From positions 1 through 5,056 of the forward strand of contig SKFX01000089.1 in the NCBI GenBank assembly GCA_007117775.1: 5,056 nt of DNA. Direction: 5' to 3'. Source of the stretch: Ilumatobacteraceae bacterium. Its GTDB lineage: Bacteria; Actinomycetota; Acidimicrobiia; Acidimicrobiales; Ilumatobacteraceae. Each line of letters starts with the position of its first letter. Within the stretch, counting starts at the first letter, position 1. Below the pieces are notes generated by a model. That model saw nothing but the letters and a program-made list of their open reading frames with translations. It was not told the origin of the DNA and ran no database searches. A program made the position numbers and the translations under genes. Of this stretch, positions 1 to 5,056 are shown in pieces.

Positions 1-225
1 AACAACGGTTCGGCTGGGATCGGCCTCGTCAACATGGGTACGGTCCCGGTGCTGGCCACCAGCACCGCCGACGCCCTCGCCGGCGGGGCATCGATCGCCG
101 ATGCCGCCGAGCTCGCGGCGGCCGAGGCCGAACCACAGGGTGATCTGAACGCCAGTGTGGACTACCGCACCCATCTGGCCAAGGTGCTCACCCGTCGCGC
201 CCTCGAGGCCGCATCGGGATCCTGA
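1..225 (+). CDS. coxM: CO dehydrogenase-type FAD-binding subunit, C-terminal end (partial)
   Basis: This is the last 74 codons of a gene that starts left of the window; frame 1 is open from base 1 to the TGA at 223-225. The tail matches the C-terminal domain of the medium, FAD-binding subunit of CO dehydrogenase and related molybdenum hydroxylases. Visible family features are the stretch IGLVNMGTVPVLAT, an alanine-rich helix, a PQGDLNAS-like segment, and the ending YRTHLAKVLTRRALEAA, which is typical of CoxM proteins. The subunit carries FAD and passes electrons from the Fe-S subunit to the respiratory chain. The catalytic and FAD-binding parts lie outside the window, so they cannot be checked. 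The downstream coxD/coxE/XdhC genes support the CO dehydrogenase-like assignment. It could instead belong to another xanthine dehydrogenase-family hydroxylase, since the substrate is set by the large subunit, which is not seen here. Confidence 0.88.
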   Translation, partial: NNGSAGIGLVNMGTVPVLATSTADALAGGASIADAAELAAAEAEPQGDLNASVDYRTHLAKVLTRRALEAASGS

Positions 226-257
226 GCGTCTCAGCGACCCGAGATCGTCGCGTCTGA
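222..257. terminator. Weak possible terminator between convergent coxM and SDR genes
   Basis: The 45-base convergent gap contains small inverted repeats. CTGAG-CGT-CTCAG at 222-234 overlaps the coxM stop codon. GCGAC (234-238) and GTCGC (247-251) enclose an 8-base loop, and TCA/TGA can pair outside it across a bulge. The two structures overlap, so they are mutually exclusive. There is no T-tract on either strand. A terminator is expected here because the two genes run towards each other, but the stems are short and the call is tentative. Confidence 0.2.
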
Positions 258-270
258 GCGCCGAATCACT

Positions 271-993
271 TCACAGCAGGCCGGCGTAGGCGCCGCCGTC
301 GACATTGAGATGGGCGCCGGTGGTGAAACGCGCCTGTTCTGAGCACAAGAACGCCACGATCGCCCCGAAATCGTCGGCATCGCCGACGGGCATCTGGGCC
401 AGCGCGTCGGCGCTGTAGATCTCCTCGACGCGCGCCGTGCGATGCAGGCCGGGCTGCACGGTGTTCACCGTCACACCATCGGCGGCCACCTCGCGCGCCA
501 GGGTCTTGAGGAACCCGGTCACCCCGGCGCGCGCCGTATTCGACAGGATCAACTCCGCGATCGGCTGGCGGACCGAGATCGAGGTGATCGCCACCACCCG
601 GCCCCAGCCGGCGGCCTGCATGGCCGGGACCGCGGCCTTGCACATCGCCACCACCGACATCAGATTCATGTCGATCGCCGAACGATACGCATCCAGCGGG
701 GTGGACTCGAAGTTCCCTGCCGGAGGACCACCGGCGTTGGCCACGACGATGTCGAGACCGCCGAGGCGTTCGGTGGCCGCAGCGATGAAGGACTCGGCGC
801 CGGGCGCGTCGGCGAGATCGGCCACCACCCACGCACAGCCGATGCGTTCGGCCATCGCAGCGAGTCGGGTCTCATCTCGCCCGCAGATCACCACCTCGAC
901 CCCCTCGGCCACCAGCGCAGCCGCAGTGGCTGCTCCGAGGCCTGCTGAGCCACCTCCGACCGCGGCGCGTCGGCCTCTGATACCAAGATCCAT
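271..993 (-). CDS. Atypical SDR-family oxidoreductase (beta-ketoacyl reductase-like)
   Basis: This is a 240-residue, single-domain Rossmann protein of normal SDR length. The cofactor-binding loop is GGGSAGLG (residues 13-20), a variant of TGxxxGxG with Gly for Thr. Asp59 (VADL), the NAG motif (86-88), Asn110 and Ser138 sit at the expected SDR positions, and the C-terminus has the common LNVDGG pattern (229-234). The YxxxK catalytic pair is missing: the aligned segment is S151-N-T-A-R155, so Tyr becomes Ser and Lys becomes Arg. This matches a known SDR-like subgroup annotated as 3-oxoacyl-ACP reductase-like that does not fit the catalytic tetrad, so the substrate is unknown and the protein may not be a classical dehydrogenase. 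The ATG at 991-993 has only a weak upstream purine run (GGTGGG) and may be read from a leaderless transcript. The gene lies antisense between coxM and coxD, so a role in the cox pathway is not established. Confidence 0.9.
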   Translation of the reverse strand: MDLGIRGRRAAVGGGSAGLGAATAAALVAEGVEVVICGRDETRLAAMAERIGCAWVVADLADAPGAESFIAAATERLGGLDIVVANAGGPPAGNFESTPLDAYRSAIDMNLMSVVAMCKAAVPAMQAAGWGRVVAITSISVRQPIAELILSNTARAGVTGFLKTLAREVAADGVTVNTVQPGLHRTARVEEIYSADALAQMPVGDADDFGAIVAFLCSEQARFTTGAHLNVDGGAYAGLL

Positions 994-1041
994 GCGCCCA
1001 CCGTAGAACAGCGACGCCTCTCAAGGCATTAGCGTGGAGCC
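994..1041. promoter_or_regulatory. Divergent promoter region with mirrored leaderless-type -10 elements
   Basis: This 48-base gap separates the divergent SDR and coxD starts. On the + strand TAGCGT (1030-1035) is followed by 6 bases and then the coxD GTG at 1042. On the - strand TACGGT (complement of 1000-1005) is followed by 6 bases and then the SDR ATG ending at 993. Both hexamers fit the actinobacterial TANNNT -10 pattern at the distance that would start transcription on the first base of the start codon. No convincing -35 is seen on either side. For coxD the only Shine-Dalgarno-like sequence, GGAG at 1036-1039, is just 2 bases from the start, which is too close for normal use. The leaderless reading is an inference from spacing. 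Confidence 0.45.
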
Positions 1042-1974
1042 GTGACCCCGAACAGCCCGCAGGATGTCGCCCAGGCCCTCACCGACCATGGCTATCTGCC
1101 AGATGACGGACTCGCCACGGCGGTGTTCCTGGCGATGTCGCTCAAGCGGCCGCTCATGCTCGAGGGTGAGGCCGGTGTCGGCAAGACCGAACTGGCGAAG
1201 GTGCTGTCGGCGTGGACCGGCGGCGAGCTCATCAGACTGCAGTGCTACGAGGGCATCGATATCGCCCAGGCGGTCTACGACTGGGACTATTCGCGCCAGT
1301 TGCTGCATCTGCGCGCCGCGGAAGCCACCGGGGAGACCCAGACCAAATCGAGCGACGACCTCGAGGCCGACCTCTACCACGAGCGATTCTTGGTGAAGCG
1401 GGCGCTGCTGCGCGCCATCGATCAGCGCGACGGGCCGCCGCCGGTGCTGCTGATCGATGAGATCGACCGCGCCGATGACGAGTTCGAGGCCTATCTGCTC
1501 GAGGTACTGTCGGACTTCCAGATCACGATCCCCGAACTCGGTGTCATACAGGCCAGCCGGCCACCGCTGGTGATCCTGACCTCGAATCGGACCCGAGACG
1601 TCCACGACGCGCTCAAGCGCCGATGCCTCTACCACTGGGTGGAGCATCCCGATCTGGCCCGCGAGGTCGCGATCGTGAAGTTGCGGGTCCCCGATGTCGA
1701 TGAACGTCTCGCCGGCCAGGTGGCCGCAGCCGTCGAGGCGATGCGCTCCATGAACCTCTACAAACCACCCGGTGTGGCCGAGACCATCGACTGGGCCAAC
1801 GCGCTCGGCCGCCTCGGGGTGCTCGATCTCGATGAGCGCAGTATTGCCACCACGCTCGGCACGGTGCTGAAATACCGCGAGGACCACCAGCGCGTCGAGG
1901 AGCACGGGTTCGGCGACATCATCCGCCAGGCCATGAACCGCAGCGGTGAGCGCAGCGGGGCCTCGCCCACCTAG
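1042..1974 (+). CDS. coxD: CoxD, MoxR-type AAA+ ATPase for Mo-hydroxylase maturation
   Basis: This is a 310-residue AAA+ ATPase of the MoxR/CoxD group, close to the usual CoxD length. Walker A is GEAGVGKT (residues 42-49), Walker B is VLLIDEID (135-142), sensor 1 is TSNR (180-183), and a KRR segment (192-194) is the probable arginine-finger region. Family-typical stretches include IRLQCYEGID (64-73), LLEVLSDFQITIPELG (152-167) and RRCLYHW (193-199). In aerobic CO dehydrogenase bacteria, CoxD is an ATP-driven chaperone needed to complete the active site, which carries copper and sulfur bound to molybdenum, in the already folded apo-enzyme. It acts in the cytoplasm or at the membrane with the VWA protein CoxE, which is the next gene here. 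The GTG start at 1042 gives the expected N-terminus. A leaderless -10 hexamer is correctly placed for it, while the nearby GGAG is too close. The pair could serve another molybdenum hydroxylase rather than CO dehydrogenase itself. Confidence 0.95.
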   Translation: MTPNSPQDVAQALTDHGYLPDDGLATAVFLAMSLKRPLMLEGEAGVGKTELAKVLSAWTGGELIRLQCYEGIDIAQAVYDWDYSRQLLHLRAAEATGETQTKSSDDLEADLYHERFLVKRALLRAIDQRDGPPPVLLIDEIDRADDEFEAYLLEVLSDFQITIPELGVIQASRPPLVILTSNRTRDVHDALKRRCLYHWVEHPDLAREVAIVKLRVPDVDERLAGQVAAAVEAMRSMNLYKPPGVAETIDWANALGRLGVLDLDERSIATTLGTVLKYREDHQRVEEHGFGDIIRQAMNRSGERSGASPT

Positions 1975-2006
1975 GCGGGATCGAATGTGCCTCGCATCCA
2001 TCGGCC

Positions 2007-2022
2007 GCGAACAGGGGTTCGC
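2007..2022 (+). other. Perfect hairpin in the coxD-coxE gap
   Basis: GCGAAC (2007-2012) and GTTCGC (2017-2022) form a perfect 6-base-pair stem around the 4-base loop AGGG. It lies in the 82-base gap between the coxD stop and the likely coxE start at 2057, the largest gap within the four-gene module. No T-tract follows, so it is not a classical intrinsic terminator. It could attenuate transcription, stabilise a processed mRNA end, bind a regulator, or be chance. Confidence 0.35.
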
Positions 2023-2056
2023 ACCATGACCGGGCAGGGCCGTGGGGGATGGCGCG

Positions 2057-3268
2057 ATGAACACCGAAACGATCAATACCGAAACGATCAATACCGAGAC
2101 GATCAGCACCGAGACGACCGCCACAGAGACGATGCACACTGAGACCGCACCCAATGACCTCAGCCGGATTGCCGTGGCATTCTCCCGGGTGCTGCGCGGC
2201 ACCGGCATCAAAGTGCCGATCTCATCGACGCTGTCCTTCGGCGAGGCCCTCGGGGCTGTGGGCGTGGAACGCCGCGAGCCGGTGTATTGGGCGGCGATGT
2301 CGACACTCGTGCATCGCCCCGAGGACCGCGAGGTCTTCGATCGGGCGTTCCGGGCGTTCTTCGAGCACCTCGAGTCCACCGATGGCGTCGAGGAGCCGCC
2401 ACCGATGCGCATCACCCTCGCCGTCGACGATGAGACCGGCGATGGCGGCGAGGGCGAACCGAGCGACGATCCCCAACTCGAGTTGCGCTTCAGCGCAGTG
2501 GAGGTGCTGCGCCACAAGGACTTCGCCGAGTACACCGACGACGAGCTGCATCAGGCCCAAACGCTCATGACCCGACTGCGCCTCGTGGGCTCACCGCGCC
2601 GCTCGCTGCGGCTGTGTCCGAGCCCGCGGACCACCAGCCGGCCTGATCTGCGCCGCACCGTGCGGGCGTCGCTGCGCGCCGGTGGTGAACCGGCGAGACG
2701 GCATTGGCGCGAGCCTGCCACCCGATCACGGCGGCTCGTGCTCTTGCTCGATGTCAGCGGATCCATGGAGCCCTATGCGCGCGGCCTCGTGCGATTCGTG
2801 CACGCGGCGGTGGCCGGACGCCAGCGTGTCGAGGCCTTCTCGCTCGGAACACGACTCACTCGGCTGACGCGCGAACTCAAGAGCCGTGATCCCGACACCG
2901 CATTGCGCGCCGCGGCGTCCCGCGTCGAGGACTGGAGCGGGGGGACCCGACTCGGCGAGGGCCTGCGCGTGTTCAATGACCGCTGGGGCCAGCGCGGGAT
3001 GGCTCGGGGTGCCATCGTGGTGATCCTGTCCGATGGATGGGACCGCGGCGATCCAGAGGTGCTCGCCGAGCAGATGCAGCGCCTCGGGCGGGTCGCGTAT
3101 CGTGTGGTCTGGGTCAATCCGCTGAAGGTGACACCCGGATACGCACCGCTGGCACGGGGAATGGCTGCGGCACTCCCCCATGTCGACTCGTTCGTCGAAG
3201 GGCATTCGATCGAAGCCATGGAGGAACTGTGTCGGGTGATCACCGCTGACGACAGGAGTGCACGATGA
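2057..3268 (+). CDS. coxE: CoxE, VWA-domain partner of CoxD, with N-terminal pentapeptide repeat
   Basis: This is a CoxE-type von Willebrand A protein of 403 residues from the ATG at 2057. That start is preferred because a G-rich stretch (2044-2048) lies 8 bases upstream. An in-frame GTG at 2042 (408 residues) and an ATG at 2132 (378 residues) are alternatives, and an in-frame stop at 2027 rules out anything earlier. In order, from 2057: an Asn/Thr/Glu-rich repeat tail (2-31), a conserved helical region beginning LSRIAVAFSRVL, an acidic linker (about 124-140), a strongly basic segment containing DLRRTVRASLRAGGEP, and the VWA domain. The metal site (MIDAS) is complete: DVSGSM (232-237), Thr in SGGTR (297) and Asp in LSDG (326). 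In CO dehydrogenase clusters, CoxE works with the AAA+ protein CoxD in active-site maturation. The stop overlaps the next gene's ATG, so translation is probably coupled. The N-terminal repeat is not part of the family core. Confidence 0.94.
   Translation: MNTETINTETINTETISTETTATETMHTETAPNDLSRIAVAFSRVLRGTGIKVPISSTLSFGEALGAVGVERREPVYWAAMSTLVHRPEDREVFDRAFRAFFEHLESTDGVEEPPPMRITLAVDDETGDGGEGEPSDDPQLELRFSAVEVLRHKDFAEYTDDELHQAQTLMTRLRLVGSPRRSLRLCPSPRTTSRPDLRRTVRASLRAGGEPARRHWREPATRSRRLVLLLDVSGSMEPYARGLVRFVHAAVAGRQRVEAFSLGTRLTRLTRELKSRDPDTALRAAASRVEDWSGGTRLGEGLRVFNDRWGQRGMARGAIVVILSDGWDRGDPEVLAEQMQRLGRVAYRVVWVNPLKVTPGYAPLARGMAAALPHVDSFVEGHSIEAMEELCRVITADDRSAR
2060..2149 (+). repeat. Six tandem 15-base units in the coxE 5' coding region
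   Basis: Six contiguous 15-base units start at 2060, 2075, 2090, 2105, 2120 and 2135. Units 1-3 differ by single bases (AACACCGAAACGATC, AATACCGAAACGATC, AATACCGAGACGATC), and units 4-6 become progressively more diverged. They encode NTETI, NTETI, NTETI, STETT, ATETM and HTETA. The unit length is a multiple of three, so copy-number change would lengthen or shorten the protein without breaking the frame. The near-identity of the first three units suggests recent expansion by slippage or unequal exchange. If the ATG at 2132 were the real start, most of the repeat would be untranslated leader. Confidence 0.93.
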
Positions 3269-3582
3269 GGGAACTGCTCGACGAACTGGACCGCTGGCGC
3301 CATTCAGGGACCCGGGTGGCGCTGGCGCGCGTCGTCGACATCGACGGTTCCGGCCCACGCGATATCGGCGCGGCGATGGCCGTCAGCGCCGAGGGCGAGG
3401 TCGTGGGCAGCGTGAGTGGCGGATGTGTCGAGGGGGCCGTCGTCACCGAGGCGCTCGGCATCTTGAACGGTGAGCGCCCGGCCGGGATCATCACCTTCGG
3501 CTACTCCGACGATGAGGCGTTCGCCGTCGGTCTCACCTGCGGTGGCACGATCCGGCTGTTCATCGAGGAGTTGGACTGGTGA
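3265..3582 (+). CDS. Small XdhC/CoxI N-terminal domain protein
   Basis: This is a 105-residue stand-alone version of the XdhC/CoxI N-terminal domain. It shows the usual order: VALARVVDIDGSGPRDIGAAMAV (residues 18-40, where family members often read GSTPR), GSVSGGCVEG (48-57) with Cys54, the FGYSDDEAF segment (78-86) and LTCGG (90-94) with Cys92. Both cysteine motifs are the conserved ones of the family. XdhC-type proteins bind molybdenum cofactor and help deliver the sulfurated form to xanthine dehydrogenase-family enzymes; CoxF/CoxI homologues do related work for CO dehydrogenase. Full-length XdhC carries a C-terminal Rossmann domain, which is absent here and supplied by the next gene. The ATG overlaps the coxE stop (ATGA), with AGGAG at 3254-3258 six bases upstream, so the start is well supported. 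The cox letter (F or I) cannot be fixed from sequence alone. Confidence 0.92.
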   Translation: MRELLDELDRWRHSGTRVALARVVDIDGSGPRDIGAAMAVSAEGEVVGSVSGGCVEGAVVTEALGILNGERPAGIITFGYSDDEAFAVGLTCGGTIRLFIEELDW

Positions 3583-4379
3583 GCGTCTATGACGATCTCG
3601 CCGAGCGCCTGCGCGCCGAGGAACCCGTGGCGCTCGTCACCGTGGTCGACGGCCCGGGTCTGGGTTCCAAACTCCTCGTCACGCCCGGTTCGGTCACCGG
3701 CAGTCTCGGCCACGGCGAATTGGACCGGGTCGCAGCCCGCGACAGCCTCGCTGAACTCGAGGCCGGCCGCAGCGGGGTCCGCCGCTATGGCCCCGAGGGC
3801 CAGACCACCCCAGAGGATCTCGGTGAGAGTGCGCTCGTCACGGTGTTCATCGAGACCTGGGCGCCACCACCGCAGATGCTGATCTTCGGAGCGGTGGATT
3901 TCACCGCCGCCCTGGCCCGTGTGGCCAAGGTCCTCGGGTACCGGGTCATGGTCTGTGATGCGCGTGAGATCTTCGCCACCCGCCGACGCTTCCCGATGGC
4001 CGATGAAGTGCGCGTCAGTTGGCCCGGGCCGGTCTTCGAAGAGCACGGAGCCGGTCTCGGATCGCGCGATGCGGTCTGCATCCTCACCCACGACCCGAAG
4101 TTCGATGTGCCCGCCATCGAGGGTGCCCTTGCCACCCGCGTCGGCTACATCGGGGTGATGGGGAGCCGCCGCACCCACCACACACGCTTGGAACGTCTCG
4201 CCGAGGTCGGGATCGACAAACCGGAGCAACTCGACCGGTTGATGTCGCCGATCGGTCTCGATCTCGGTGGTCGAACACCAGAGGAGACAGCGATCTCAAT
4301 CTGCGCCGAGATCATCGCCGAGCGCACCGGACGCAGTGCGGCGCCGCTGCGCAGTATCGATGGTGCGATCCACTCCTGA
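3579..4379 (+). CDS. xdhC: XdhC/CoxI-family protein with degenerate N-domain and Rossmann C-domain
   Basis: This is a 266-residue XdhC/CoxI-family protein. Residues 1-97 look like a second, degenerate XdhC N-terminal domain (PVALVTVVDGPGLGSKLLV, then a VTGSLGHGELD region, then ALVTVFIE). The GGCVE and TCGG cysteine motifs of the upstream protein are absent; the GSLGHGELD stretch sits where GSVSGGCVEG would be. Residues about 100-250 are the C-terminal Rossmann domain: MLIFGAVDFTAALARVAKVLGYRVMVCDARE, ILTHDPKFDVPAI (168-180), YIGVMGSRRTHHTR (190-203) and SPIGLDLGGRTPEETAISICAEII (223-246). The nucleotide-binding loop reads GAVDF rather than GAGHVG. The GTG start overlaps the previous stop (GTGA), and GAGGAG (3565-3570) lies 8 bases upstream, an ideal ribosome binding site inside the previous gene. 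It probably works with the 105-residue protein to insert sulfurated cofactor. The name coxI or coxF would fit equally well. Confidence 0.92.
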   Translation: MSVYDDLAERLRAEEPVALVTVVDGPGLGSKLLVTPGSVTGSLGHGELDRVAARDSLAELEAGRSGVRRYGPEGQTTPEDLGESALVTVFIETWAPPPQMLIFGAVDFTAALARVAKVLGYRVMVCDAREIFATRRRFPMADEVRVSWPGPVFEEHGAGLGSRDAVCILTHDPKFDVPAIEGALATRVGYIGVMGSRRTHHTRLERLAEVGIDKPEQLDRLMSPIGLDLGGRTPEETAISICAEIIAERTGRSAAPLRSIDGAIHS

Positions 4380-4414
4380 CCCGGCGCGCTCGGTCCCCCG
4401 AGCACAGGATCAGG
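4375..4414. terminator. Probable bidirectional terminator hairpin between convergent genes
   Basis: GCTCGG (4388-4393) and CCGAGC (4398-4403) form a perfect GC-rich 6-base-pair stem around the loop TCCC, in the 30-base gap between the XdhC and NlpC/P60 stop codons. An outer inverted repeat, CCTGA (4375-4379) with TCAGG (4410-4414), contains both stop codons and could extend the structure across an internal loop. There is no T-tract on either strand, so this would be a non-canonical terminator of the kind often proposed in high-GC actinobacteria. Confidence 0.5.
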
Positions 4415-5056
4415 CGCTGAGCGGGTCGCCGTAGTGAAGCGATCGGCTGACGAAACGGATCTCGACCAGATTGCCCGAATTGGGCGAATGCACGACGGCG
4501 TCGTCGACACCGAGATACATCATCATGTGGCCCGGGTAGTACGCGAAGTCGCCGGCCTTGGCCTCATCTCGACCGAGGGAGGTGGCGGCACGGATCTGAT
4601 CACCGCTCGAGCGCGGCAATTGCACACCGGCCTGCGACCAGGCGTACAGCAGCAGTCCGGAACAGTCGAAACCCTCGCCGGGCTTGGAGGCCATGGACTC
4701 ATAGGGCACACCGAGCTGGGTCAGCGCTGTCAACAGCGCACGCTGCTTGCGGGGTTCGGTTGCGGCCCAGGCCTGCTCCACATCGCCAGCGTCGAGGTCC
4801 AGGTCCGCCGCTGCGAGCTGTGCGACATGGCCGAGCTGATGAAGGTATTCCCGGTAGACCGTCGCCCGACCGCTGTGCTCCCACATCTCATGGGCCTCGA
4901 TGGCCGATCGGGCGGCCTCGGCGATCTCAGGTGACGACGAGCGATGGAAGCGATTGGTCTCTTCAGCAGACACCGCTGGCGCCGCGACGCTCGAAGCGCC
5001 CAGGACGCCGAGCACCAGAGCGATCGCTGCACACGCCCGGCGCAGATGGGCGCCGG
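4410..5056 (-). CDS. Secreted NlpC/P60-family cell-wall peptidase (N-terminus cut)
   Basis: The reading frame stays open to the window edge, so the true start lies beyond 5056. A GTG at 5013-5015 is in frame, but starting there would cut a signal peptide that is visible further upstream: an Arg-Arg pair, the hydrophobic run ACAAIALVLGVLGASSVAA, then AVSA as a likely signal-peptidase site. Numbering from that GTG (201 residues), a helical linker (about 28-98) precedes an NlpC/P60 domain (about 99-190). The probable catalytic residues are Cys118 in FDCSGLLLYAW, His163 in GHMMMYLG and His176 in VVHSPNSG. LPRSSGDQ (133-140) and AGDFAYYPGH (154-163) are also typical of the fold. Such enzymes cut stem-peptide bonds of peptidoglycan outside the cell. 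No SH3 or peptidoglycan-binding domain is seen. The gene converges on the cox module and is probably unrelated to it. Confidence 0.91.
   Translation of the reverse strand, partial: GAHLRRACAAIALVLGVLGASSVAAPAVSAEETNRFHRSSSPEIAEAARSAIEAHEMWEHSGRATVYREYLHQLGHVAQLAAADLDLDAGDVEQAWAATEPRKQRALLTALTQLGVPYESMASKPGEGFDCSGLLLYAWSQAGVQLPRSSGDQIRAATSLGRDEAKAGDFAYYPGHMMMYLGVDDAVVHSPNSGNLVEIRFVSRSLHYGDPLSA

Noticed and set aside
2007..2025. Resemblance of the GGGTTCGC stretch to a tRNA T-arm, which could mean a tRNA remnant or integration site
   Set aside because: The flanking bases do not form a T-arm with proper stems, no acceptor or anticodon arm is nearby, and no integrase or repeat copy is present.
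2026..2142. A 38-codon frame starting at ATG 2026 that reads the tandem repeat as RNDQY-like units
   Set aside because: A 15-base repeat gives a periodic peptide in every frame. This frame has no good ribosome binding site and ends within the repeat region, so it is most likely incidental, although an upstream leader peptide cannot be fully excluded.
1021..2535. A 504-codon open frame on the - strand opposite coxD and the start of coxE
   Set aside because: It is a GC-rich antisense shadow. It spans two genes with clear family motifs, and its hydrophobic-looking VSVLI repeats are just the 15-base repeat read backwards.
1042..3268. Reading the AAA+ ATPase and VWA pair as a new defence or ternary-like system
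   Set aside because: The CoxD-specific stretches, the CoxE-specific DLRRTVRASLRAGGEP segment, the flanking coxM tail and the XdhC genes all point to molybdenum-hydroxylase maturation.
3501..4229. A 242-codon open frame on the - strand opposite the XdhC genes
   Set aside because: It is a shadow frame of high-GC coding DNA. The + strand frames carry recognisable XdhC motifs, overlapping starts and good ribosome binding sites.
4434..4934. A 166-codon open frame on the + strand opposite the NlpC/P60 gene
   Set aside because: The - strand frame has the Cys-His-His catalytic pattern and a signal peptide; the + strand product shows no recognisable family.
4410..5015. Taking the GTG at 5013-5015 as the start of the NlpC/P60 gene
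   Set aside because: The frame continues upstream without a stop into an Arg-Arg plus hydrophobic signal-peptide sequence, so the start lies beyond the window.

Overview
The window is high-GC DNA (many codons end in G or C, and GTG starts are used). It reads as a chromosomal segment of an actinobacterium-like organism. That placement rests on base composition, GTG starts, possible leaderless promoters, and a secreted NlpC/P60 protein with a Gram-positive-style signal peptide. It is an inference, and the sequence does not fix the genus.

Layout. (1) Positions 1-225, + strand: the C-terminal end of a CoxM-type FAD-binding subunit of a molybdenum hydroxylase (aerobic CO dehydrogenase family), cut by the window start. 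(2) 271-993, - strand: an atypical short-chain dehydrogenase/reductase (SDR) that lacks the usual Tyr/Lys catalytic pair. (3) 994-1041: a 48-base divergent promoter region in which both start codons sit exactly 6 bases downstream of a TANNNT -10-like hexamer, suggesting leaderless transcripts in both directions. (4) 1042-4379, + strand: a four-gene maturation module, made of coxD (MoxR-type AAA+ ATPase), coxE (VWA-domain protein) and two XdhC/CoxI-family genes. The last three are joined by 4-base start/stop overlaps. (5) 4380-4409: a short convergent junction holding a perfect hairpin. (6) 4410-5056, - strand: a secreted NlpC/P60 cell-wall hydrolase, cut at its N-terminus by the window end.

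How the genes work together. The coxM tail and coxD/coxE/XdhC genes belong to the assembly system of an aerobic CO dehydrogenase or a close relative. The structural subunits (FAD, Fe-S and Mo subunits) lie mostly to the left of the window. The AAA+/VWA pair and the XdhC-type proteins finish the molybdenum active site, by sulfuration and, in true CO dehydrogenases, copper insertion. CoxM is the last structural gene before the accessory genes, so the order is not the MSL order of the well-studied form I clusters. The large subunit is not visible, so the substrate cannot be assigned. The SDR and NlpC/P60 genes are on the opposite strand and need not be functionally linked.

The most unusual features are a tandem 15-base repeat coding an Asn/Thr/Glu-rich pentapeptide at the CoxE N-terminus, a two-gene XdhC arrangement in which the second protein keeps a cysteine-free remnant of the first domain, and the mirrored leaderless-type promoters. 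I saw no RNA gene, mobile element or CRISPR array, and there is no gene-free stretch longer than 83 bases.
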